A DNA stretch of 9,152 nt from the NCBI GenBank assembly GCA_003170575.1, contig PMZB01000193.1:1-9152 (forward strand), given 5' to 3'. The notes beneath the pieces were generated by a model that was not told where the DNA came from, ran no database searches, and saw only the letters and a list, made by a program, of their open reading frames with translations. How positions within the stretch are numbered: position 1 is the first letter of the stretch; each line of letters starts with the position of its first letter. Of the stretch, positions 1 through 5,676 are shown in pieces. The DNA comes from Chlamydiia bacterium (GTDB taxonomy: Bacteria; Chlamydiota; Chlamydiia; Chlamydiales; FEN-1388). The translations under genes and the position numbers were made by a program.

Positions 1-19
1 CGGCTACTCTATTCCTGAC

Positions 20-48
20 TTGTAAACTCCAGGTTTATGGCGTAGAAT
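20..48 (+). promoter_or_regulatory. Candidate sigma-70-type promoter for the kinase-like gene
   Basis: TTGTAA at 20-25 (4 of 6 to TTGACA) and TAGAAT at 43-48 (5 of 6 to TATAAT) are separated by exactly 17 bases. Transcription would start near 55 and leave a leader of about 25 bases containing the AGTGAG ribosome-binding candidate at 69-74. The fit is good for the housekeeping sigma factor, but it is found by eye only and a chance match is possible. Confidence 0.4.
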
Positions 49-80
49 AGGCCAAATCATTTTACTGAAGTGAGTGGCTC

Positions 81-962
81 ATGAGAAAAGATTCAGTTTT
101 TAACATAGTGGCAGCCCTGGTCTTTGCTGTTACGATTATCAGCTTCGGGGCGTACCTTTTCCACCTAGATAAAAAGGTGGATCATATTTCCCGCCCGGTG
201 CATCTATTTAGTCCTCATCAGATTGAGTCTCTGAATCTTTCTAAAACTGATTTTCCCGACACCATGCCTCATGATCTTAATAAATTTTGCTATATCTTCT
301 GCCAGCAACCGCTCTTTTGGTTGGCTAAGGGTGAGCATTCTTTTGTTTTTGTGACAAAAAATGGAGCTCACGTTGTAAAGTTTTTGCCTCTACGCCAGCG
401 TCCCAAGGTCTTGCAGCAGATGGCATTAAGCAGTCAGCTCGCATATGACCTTCTTCGAGCAGAAACAGGACTTGTCTATCTTCACCTCAATAGAACTGCA
501 AGAATTGCTCGCGGTATCTGTTTGACCGATTTTTACGGGCAGCAACACAGAATCTGCGGCGATAACACACGATTTGTTGTACAACTCAAAGCCAGTCCTC
601 TTTTCCCCACATTGTTTGAGTTGATTAAGAATGGCAAGATAGAAGAAGCAAAAGCACGCATTGATCAGGTGATAGATCTTCTTCAAACGATTGCAGAAAA
701 AAAAATATCGGATGGTGGAGAAGTATCTAGCTTAAACGATGTTATAGGATTCACTCCTGAAAGAGCCATCTTTGTAGATACGTGGGAGTTCTTTAAAGCT
801 CCCTACATCGATGTGAAGGCCCGAATGCAATATGAGCTAGGCGTGCGTTTAAATCCCCTTAAAAAATGGCTGGATATAGTCAGCCCAGAGTTGGCTGAGT
901 ACTATCGCTGCAAAAGAGATGCATACTTAGGAGTCCAATCGGGACATACTCAGACAACCTGA
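81..962 (+). CDS. Membrane-anchored protein kinase-like protein, probably catalytically degenerate
   Basis: The 293-residue product has a short basic N-terminus followed by one hydrophobic segment at about residues 7-27 and no cleavage site I can see, so it is probably anchored in the inner membrane by its N-terminus. Residues 80-101 read as a kinase N-lobe: a glycine-loop-like stretch (LAKGEHSFVF, 81-90) and then VVK with Lys100 where the ATP-binding lysine would be. Further on are a GLVYLHL stretch (130-136), a FVVQLKA strand (165-171), a helix ending in KKISDGG (207-213) in the place of a catalytic loop, and IGFTPERAIFVD (222-233), where Asp233 could correspond to the metal-binding Asp. 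No canonical HRD or DFG is present. I recall similar 'kinase-like' hypothetical proteins forming a paralogous family in environmental chlamydiae, but cannot verify it here. The start is supported by AGTGAG six bases upstream of the ATG. The gene stands alone and converges on the ABC-F operon. Substrate and function are unknown. Confidence 0.8.
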   Translation: MRKDSVFNIVAALVFAVTIISFGAYLFHLDKKVDHISRPVHLFSPHQIESLNLSKTDFPDTMPHDLNKFCYIFCQQPLFWLAKGEHSFVFVTKNGAHVVKFLPLRQRPKVLQQMALSSQLAYDLLRAETGLVYLHLNRTARIARGICLTDFYGQQHRICGDNTRFVVQLKASPLFPTLFELIKNGKIEEAKARIDQVIDLLQTIAEKKISDGGEVSSLNDVIGFTPERAIFVDTWEFFKAPYIDVKARMQYELGVRLNPLKKWLDIVSPELAEYYRCKRDAYLGVQSGHTQTT

Positions 963-976
963 AGAATTGAGGGGGG

Positions 977-1005
977 AAAAAATAACCACGAGCCGGGACC
1001 CGTGG
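977..1005 (-). terminator. Intrinsic terminator of the PHP/ABC-F operon
   Basis: Read leftward, a hairpin runs from 1005 to 986: five Watson-Crick pairs (CCACG with CGTGG) extend through G-U, G-C and U-G pairs to an 8-bp stem with a CCCG tetraloop. It is followed directly by TTATTTTTT (985-977). On the plus strand the two wobble pairs become A/C mismatches and no T-run follows, so the element fits leftward termination, about 86 bases after the ABC-F stop. No separate terminator for the converging plus-strand gene is visible in 963-1090. Confidence 0.7.
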
Positions 1006-1090
1006 CTTTCGTAAACTTAAGTCATACGGGATGTAGCACTCATTTTATCATTAGAAACCATTCTGGAAACCAATATTTTTTCTTAAGTCC

Positions 1091-2911
1091 CTAATCACTA
1101 GACATATATTCAAGTGAACACTTCCTTTCTTCGTAAGTTGTGTTAAGATCCAAAAGCGCTTGGAAAAGGGTTTGGATCTCTTTTTCTCGCTTGCCAGTGG
1201 ATTTTAAGAGGGTCAGAATTGTTTCTTTTTTCTCTTCTTGATACGCCTGTTCTAATTGCTGGAGCTCTGCCTTTTGGACTTCTTCTAGAGCAATGATTTT
1301 CTTTTCTTGTATCTCCATTTGGGTTTTTATGGGTTTAAGCAGCTTTGAACGTTGGGCCACAGCCTCTGCGCGGGCTCTTCTGTCTTCTATTCGAGGGGAT
1401 GGTTTTGCAGCGGGTTTTTCCTCTATCTCTTCCTCAAACCCTCCTTTTTCTAAGAACTCCTCATAGGTGCCTAAGAAAAGTTCCTGCCTGCCCTGGTGGC
1501 AGATAATGAGAAGATCAGGTTGAAACCGCTTGAGTACAAGTTCGCTATGGGTGACAAGCACGACTGCGCCGCTAAAGGCTTCAAGCGCATCCATAAGGGC
1601 TTCTATAGACTCGATATCTAAGTGATGAGTAGGCTCATCGAGAAAGAGGACATTACAGGGCTTTGCTAAAATCTTCCCCAACAGAACGCGGCTTTTTTCA
1701 CCTCCAGAAAGGATGCTCACCTTTTTCTCGGAGAGCTTTCCTGAGAACATCATGAGTCCAGCTAATGACTTGACGGCTGTATAAGGGAGGTTGGGATTGG
1801 CTGCAGCGATCTCTTCTTCCACACTCTTTTCGGGTGAGAGGCGTTCAATATTTGTCTGACCAAAGTACCCTGAAGTAATAGTGTCAGCATAAATACAAGT
1901 TCCTTTGGTTGGAGGAAGCTCTCCTGCAAGCAAAGAAAGCAGCGTTGATTTGCCGCTGCCGTTTTTTCCAATGATCGCAACTCTTGTAGACTTTTCCAGA
2001 AGTAAGGATACATCTTTTATAAGAGGGGAGTCTGTATAGGAAAATTCAATAGAAGAGGCTTCCAGAAGCTTTTTTCCAAGAAAGGGCTTTTCCTGAAAGG
2101 AAAATTCGAGCGATTCAATGGCTTTAAGCTCCTCAAGGGCTGGTATCTTTGCCAGCATCTTCACTCTTGACTGTGCTTGAGAGGCTTTTGACGCTTTTGC
2201 GCCAAGCCTATCAATGTAGGATTGCATGTGGGAGATCTTTTTTTCCTGCGTAGCTTTTTGTTTTTCGTAGAGCGTCTCTTGCTCCACGATCAGAGAGAAA
2301 AAGTTGGAGGTTGGTCCTTGGACCTTTTTTATTTGGTTTCTGTGAATTCCGAGTGTGTGGGTTATGATGCCATCCAAAAATTCGCGATCATGGGAGATCA
2401 GAATAAGCTCTTTTTGCCAACGCTGCAGAAATCTGTTTAAAAACCTTAAGGAAAGAATGTCAAGATAGTTTGTAGGCTCATCTAGAAGCAGGCAGTCGGG
2501 TTCTGAGAGAAGCACTTTTGCAAGGTGCAGCCTGAGGTGAAATCCTCCTGAAAGTGTGCTCACAGGGGATGAAAGAGTTTCTTTTGTAAAGCCAAGTCCT
2601 AGAAGCATCGCTTCTGCTTTAAAAACTTGTGTCTTTTCTTCTGCTGGCAAGCCTAAACATGCTTCTTCCACGATGTTTTCATGGGAAAAACGAATATGTT
2701 GGTTCAGATACCCTAACTCGTAGTCTTTTGGTATAAGTATCGAGCCTGTGTCAGGAGACTCTTCTTGAGTCAAGAGGCGTAAAAGTGTGGTTTTCCCTGA
2801 GCCATTACGCCCAACCAATCCTACGCGTTCTTTCTTATTGATAGAAAACGTGGCATTAAGAAAAAGCGGCACACCTGTATACGAAAGAGATAAATCTGAA
2901 CACTGTATCAT
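1091..2911 (-). CDS. ABC-F family ATPase, YheS-like, ribosome-associated
   Basis: The 606-residue product has two ABC ATPase domains and no membrane segment, the ABC-F arrangement. Domain 1 has Walker A GRNGSGKT (34-41), signature LSGGF (120-124), Walker B with DEPTNYLD (144-151) and H-loop His174. Domain 2 has GKNGSGKS (315-322), LSGGEKSR (401-408), DEPTHHLD (425-432) and His455. The inter-domain linker contains HMQSYIDRLGAKASKASQAQ (228-247), close to what I recall for E. coli YheS (HLQSYIDRFRAKATKAKQAQ); in ABC-F proteins this linker enters the ribosomal E site and contacts P-site tRNA. A charged, probably coiled-coil tail covers about 500-600. Both Walker B glutamates are present, so it should hydrolyse ATP. 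DEPTHHLD has His where Asn is usual. The likely role is rescue or tuning of stalled ribosomes; antibiotic resistance cannot be ruled in or out. Its ATG overlaps the PHP stop as ATGA, with no good Shine-Dalgarno, so it is probably translationally coupled. Confidence 0.95.
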   Translation of the reverse strand: MIQCSDLSLSYTGVPLFLNATFSINKKERVGLVGRNGSGKTTLLRLLTQEESPDTGSILIPKDYELGYLNQHIRFSHENIVEEACLGLPAEEKTQVFKAEAMLLGLGFTKETLSSPVSTLSGGFHLRLHLAKVLLSEPDCLLLDEPTNYLDILSLRFLNRFLQRWQKELILISHDREFLDGIITHTLGIHRNQIKKVQGPTSNFFSLIVEQETLYEKQKATQEKKISHMQSYIDRLGAKASKASQAQSRVKMLAKIPALEELKAIESLEFSFQEKPFLGKKLLEASSIEFSYTDSPLIKDVSLLLEKSTRVAIIGKNGSGKSTLLSLLAGELPPTKGTCIYADTITSGYFGQTNIERLSPEKSVEEEIAAANPNLPYTAVKSLAGLMMFSGKLSEKKVSILSGGEKSRVLLGKILAKPCNVLFLDEPTHHLDIESIEALMDALEAFSGAVVLVTHSELVLKRFQPDLLIICHQGRQELFLGTYEEFLEKGGFEEEIEEKPAAKPSPRIEDRRARAEAVAQRSKLLKPIKTQMEIQEKKIIALEEVQKAELQQLEQAYQEEKKETILTLLKSTGKREKEIQTLFQALLDLNTTYEERKCSLEYMSSD

Positions 2912-3720
2912 ATTTTACTAAAAACTGGCTTTCGGTTTTCGAAATAGCATATATACTCAAAACCAATAGAGGCAAGTTTTTGGAGAACAGGAATAAAGTG
3001 GTCTCCTATTTGTGTAACAACATGAGAGTCTGAGCCAAGAGTAAGAATTGTTCCGCCAAGCTCTTTATATCGTGTGAGAATATCAAATCCAGGATGAGGT
3101 GCTTTCAACTTGTAGAAATAGCCTGCTGTATTAACCTCAATGCCTTTGCCTTTTTGGATAACGGTCTTAAGAATCATGTCGATGATATCAGAGTAGTCTT
3201 TGAAAGAAAGGGAGGGGTCTTCATACGGAACATACCTTGTGATAAAGCCAATGTGCCCTACGACATCAAAATTATCAAACATGCTCACTGAGTCATAGAG
3301 AACAGTCAGATACCGGCGATACACTTGCTCCTTGGTCCAGGATTCGTTTAAGGGGCGGCGGCACACATCGATCGAGTCAACCACATGGGTTGAGTTAATA
3401 ACAAAATCAAAAGAGTTCTCCTGAACCATTTTGGAGGCGCGCTCCACTATTTGAGGCTGAAATCCAAGCTCAAGCCCTTGGAGCACTTTAAAACTTCCTG
3501 CATATTCGTTTTTGAGCTCGTTCAAAATTCGGGCTCTGTCTTTAAAATCAAAGCCTGGCTGAGAGAGGTTATTGGGATAATCAAGATCTGCATGGTCAGT
3601 GACTGTGATCCCCGCTAACCCTACCTTTATGCCTTGAAGAACAAGGTTTTTGATGGAAATCTGGCTATCGCTTGAAAAGTGGCTGTGCACATGACAGTCT
3701 ACAATATTTTGTAAACTCAT
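2908..3720 (-). CDS. PHP-family phosphoesterase, HisJ/HisK histidinol-phosphatase-like
   Basis: The 270-residue product carries the full set of PHP metal-binding motifs: His10-x-His12 and Asp17 (DCHVHSHFSSD), TDH (41-43), Glu84 in GLELG, His112 in STHVVD, His156 in GHIGF and Asp231/His233 in GSDSH. Length and motif spacing match the PHP-type histidinol-phosphate phosphatases (hydrolysis of L-histidinol phosphate to histidinol). No other histidine gene is in the window, and host-dependent bacteria often lack the pathway, so the real substrate may be another phosphate ester. The frame is open up to a TTG at 3753, but I chose the ATG at 3720: PHP proteins of this type begin just before the HxH motif, TGGA lies at a reasonable distance upstream, and a good promoter -10 overlaps the TTG. 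The gene is first in an operon with the ABC-F ATPase (4-base ATGA overlap) and is divergent from msrB. Confidence 0.88.
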   Translation of the reverse strand: MSLQNIVDCHVHSHFSSDSQISIKNLVLQGIKVGLAGITVTDHADLDYPNNLSQPGFDFKDRARILNELKNEYAGSFKVLQGLELGFQPQIVERASKMVQENSFDFVINSTHVVDSIDVCRRPLNESWTKEQVYRRYLTVLYDSVSMFDNFDVVGHIGFITRYVPYEDPSLSFKDYSDIIDMILKTVIQKGKGIEVNTAGYFYKLKAPHPGFDILTRYKELGGTILTLGSDSHVVTQIGDHFIPVLQKLASIGFEYICYFENRKPVFSKI

Positions 3721-3752
3721 AAGAAATCCATGGAAAAAATTGACTACGCTCA

Positions 3753-3782
3753 ACTATAGCTGGAGTATACATCTAATGTAAA
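3753..3782 (-). promoter_or_regulatory. Candidate leftward promoter of the PHP/ABC-F operon
   Basis: Read leftward, TTTACA (3782-3777, 5 of 6 to TTGACA) and TATAGT (3758-3753, 5 of 6 to TATAAT) are 18 bases apart. Transcription would begin near 3746, about 25 bases before the chosen PHP start codon at 3720 and downstream of the alternative TTG at 3753, which would therefore not be on the message. A second -10-like TATACT lies at 3769-3764 without a matching -35. For msrB on the other strand the best I see is TCTAAT at 3772-3777 with no convincing -35. Confidence 0.45.
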
Positions 3783-3802
3783 GGAAAATTTCGAGAAAGT
3801 GT

Positions 3803-4234
3803 ATGGATGAAGAACATTTTGATGGGAAAAAGCTCATTGTCTCAGACAAAGAGTGGATTCGTCGCTTAACCCCAAAGCAATATAAGGTTATGAGGGAGCA
3901 GGGTACAGAGCCTTCATTCCAAAATGAGTTTTATGATTTCAAGGATCATGGGATTTTTGTCTGTGCAGGGTGCGGCCTTCCTCTTTTTAGTTCTGACACT
4001 AAATATGATTCAGGAACCGGCTGGCCAAGCTTCTGGGAGCCTCTTTTTCCAGAGAACGTTACTTATCGGGAAGACAAAGGATTTTTCAGCTCCCGCACTG
4101 AAGTTATTTGCAGCCGCTGTGGATGCCATCTTGGGCATATTTTTAATGATGGCCCGCTGCCTACCAGAAAGCGCTTCTGCATGAATTCGCTTTCCATGAA
4201 CTTTCACAAAAAAGAAGAATCATCTTCTCTCTAG
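3803..4234 (+). CDS. msrB: Peptide-methionine (R)-S-oxide reductase MsrB
   Basis: This enzyme reduces the R-epimer of methionine sulfoxide in proteins, using thioredoxin or a similar reductant, and so repairs oxidative damage. The 143-residue product is full length for a stand-alone MsrB and has no signal peptide, so it is cytoplasmic. Visible motifs are the zinc cysteines Cys54/Cys57 (CAGC) and Cys103/Cys106 (CSRC), the substrate-pocket motif SGTGWPSF (70-77), HLGHIFNDGP (109-118) with His109 and His112, and catalytic Cys126 in RFCMNS. The position in SGxGWPSF that holds the resolving cysteine in many MsrBs is Thr here, so the disulfide step must use another cysteine (for example Cys108, usually Ala) or direct reduction. 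GAG at 3793-3795, seven bases before the ATG, is the ribosome-binding candidate. Its last five codons, including the stop, overlap the 3' end of the converging 464-residue OTU gene by 15 bases. Confidence 0.96.
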   Translation: MDEEHFDGKKLIVSDKEWIRRLTPKQYKVMREQGTEPSFQNEFYDFKDHGIFVCAGCGLPLFSSDTKYDSGTGWPSFWEPLFPENVTYREDKGFFSSRTEVICSRCGCHLGHIFNDGPLPTRKRFCMNSLSMNFHKKEESSSL

Positions 4235-5614
4235 ATAGAGATAGTGCACCTCTACATGCATCAGATTAATTGGAGGGCCTTGTTGTTCCTTTTTGGGCTG
4301 GAAAATAGCGGATGGAGCAATTTCACCTTTTTCATCAATTAAAAATGGGTCATTAGGTTTAAAAGGACACCCATACACAACAATGGGGCGCTTGTAGATA
4401 TTAGCAGCACACTCCCATACAATAGAGGAGGTCCATTCTGGTCGTTCCATGTTGTCGTAGGTTTCAGTAAGCGAAGCTACGGCATCTTCTCCAAATTTCT
4501 CAGTAAGTTCTTCTTTGTTCTGTTTCACATATTCGACAACTTTCGAGCGAAAGTCGCGTACGTGTTTATAGAGCTGCTCTAGAGGAACCTTTCTTTTATC
4601 CTCAACATCATGTCCCAGAAGTCCTATAAGAAAGGCATTAATACTGCAATTCCCATCATGGAGCCTGGTATCGAAAATATTCATAAATTTAACAAGAGCG
4701 CTCGCAAAGTTGCCTGCAGCATGACTGCACTCTGGGATATCCTCACGAGGGGTATAATCAGCTAAGCCTTCTCTATTGAATGGAATTTTATTACCAGGTT
4801 TCAAAGCTACTGGGTGTTCTGATATTGCTGTGGTATATTGTCCTAAGTCAGAGAATAACAATTTTGCATCCTCTGTCAGCACCTTTTTCACCACATTTGT
4901 TGGATCTGCATTCTCCAACAGATCCAAAAACTTTTCTGTACGGGGATCATCTAATGCACTCTCCGCATCGATGGAGAGAAGAGGACTTGATACGCATGCA
5001 GCACAAAGTGAATAAAATTCTTGGGGTGAAAGCTTCTGAACAGTTTCTACAAATGACTGAAAGATTTGTGGGGGAAAATTCGGATTGGGTGTGACGGGAG
5101 AAAGGGTATGCAGGGGATAGTCTGCTTTAAATTCCCAAAATTGATGCTCGTCCATCCCAGGATTGTCCTCAAGCAACACCTCAGGTTTATGCTCTAAGTA
5201 TTTTAGGTAAAAGCGAACAAAGGGGCTTAGCTGTATGTCTACGACTCCTGGCTTAGCGGAAGAGTGCGCATGCCTTGCGAGGAGACATAATAACAAAAAT
5301 AAAAGTCCATGCTGGTGGGCCACATTGTCAAGATCAATCAATCTCTGAAGTGATGGAGTAGAACACATGGTTTGGGCCATTTTTTTGAGAAGCGGACGAA
5401 ACGTCCGTGCTTCCTTAAATGCGTCGCTTGTGATGAGTGTTGTTTCAAGTTCCCGTAAGTTCTGCTCAGAGAATGTTATTGAGGACTTTCCTCTTTCAGC
5501 CGCGGTCACATCTCTCATCTCGACATCTTGCTGAGATGATTCTTTCTCCAGGTCCTCTTTGTGCGGCATTAATCTGGTGAACTGGTCATAAGCTTTATTG
5601 ACATCACGATCCAT
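4220..5614 (-). CDS. OTU-domain cysteine protease (deubiquitinase-like), short paralogue
   Basis: The last ~145 of 464 residues fit the OTU fold in motif order and spacing: Cys box RLHDGNCSINAF with catalytic Cys323 (DGNC, 320-323), a helix DFRSKVVEYVKQN (354-366), Trp box EWTSSIVWECAANIY with Trp394 followed by the strand RPIVVYG (409-415), and the terminal box PPINLMHVEVHYLYLE with catalytic His457. OTU proteases cleave ubiquitin or ubiquitin-like chains; bacteria generally use them as injected effectors against host ubiquitin signalling, so I infer a secreted protein acting in the host. The residue two after the His, usually Asp or Asn, is Leu459, so the third catalytic residue is not in its usual place. 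Residues 46-315 are helical, match the large upstream paralogue closely and have no fold I recognise. No transmembrane segment is clear; GLLFLLLCLLA (103-113) is too short. The ATG lacks a good Shine-Dalgarno, and homology to the paralogue continues upstream of it. Confidence 0.88.
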   Translation of the reverse strand: MDRDVNKAYDQFTRLMPHKEDLEKESSQQDVEMRDVTAAERGKSSITFSEQNLRELETTLITSDAFKEARTFRPLLKKMAQTMCSTPSLQRLIDLDNVAHQHGLLFLLLCLLARHAHSSAKPGVVDIQLSPFVRFYLKYLEHKPEVLLEDNPGMDEHQFWEFKADYPLHTLSPVTPNPNFPPQIFQSFVETVQKLSPQEFYSLCAACVSSPLLSIDAESALDDPRTEKFLDLLENADPTNVVKKVLTEDAKLLFSDLGQYTTAISEHPVALKPGNKIPFNREGLADYTPREDIPECSHAAGNFASALVKFMNIFDTRLHDGNCSINAFLIGLLGHDVEDKRKVPLEQLYKHVRDFRSKVVEYVKQNKEELTEKFGEDAVASLTETYDNMERPEWTSSIVWECAANIYKRPIVVYGCPFKPNDPFLIDEKGEIAPSAIFQPKKEQQGPPINLMHVEVHYLYLERR

Positions 5615-5676
5615 AACCAGAGCAGGGAATGCATTCTTCAGTTGGAAAAATAATTACGGGTTGAGAGCTCAAGAGT
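5615..5676 (-). other. Intergenic remnant of the duplicated coding sequence
   Basis: Upstream of the short OTU gene's ATG, the same frame stays open back to a TAA at 5656-5654. It reads LFFQLKNAFPALV before MDRD, which aligns with GLHLRETFPTLS before MDRD in the large protein. This stretch is therefore former coding sequence cut off from its start. I see no convincing promoter, terminator or ribosome-binding site here; a short TTGA/TCAA hairpin (about 5671-5660) precedes TAATTATTTTT but is weak. Confidence 0.6.

Noticed and set aside
1054..1072. Two direct copies of GAAACCA spaced 12 bases apart in the 963-1090 intergenic region
   Set aside because: Only two short copies exist, with no link to a promoter or known operator. 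Chance is sufficient.
3720..3753. Upstream TTG start for the PHP gene giving 11 more residues
   Set aside because: The extra residues lie before the usual family start, have no ribosome-binding site, and overlap the -10 of the best leftward promoter.
4167..4194. Seven-base inverted repeat (GAAAGCG / CGCTTTC) that could form a hairpin
   Set aside because: It lies inside the conserved catalytic RFCMNS region of msrB, has a 14-base loop and no adjacent T-run. The bases are explained by the protein sequence.
4780..5094. Plus-strand open frame of about 104 codons opposite the short OTU gene
   Set aside because: It is antisense to a gene with clear paralogy and catalytic motifs, and has no recognisable domain or start signal of its own.
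5299..5325. Hydrophobic stretch (LLFLLLCLLA, residues ~104-113 of the short OTU protein) as a transmembrane helix
   Set aside because: It is only about 11 residues long and flanked by His/Arg within a conserved helical domain, so a buried helix is more likely.
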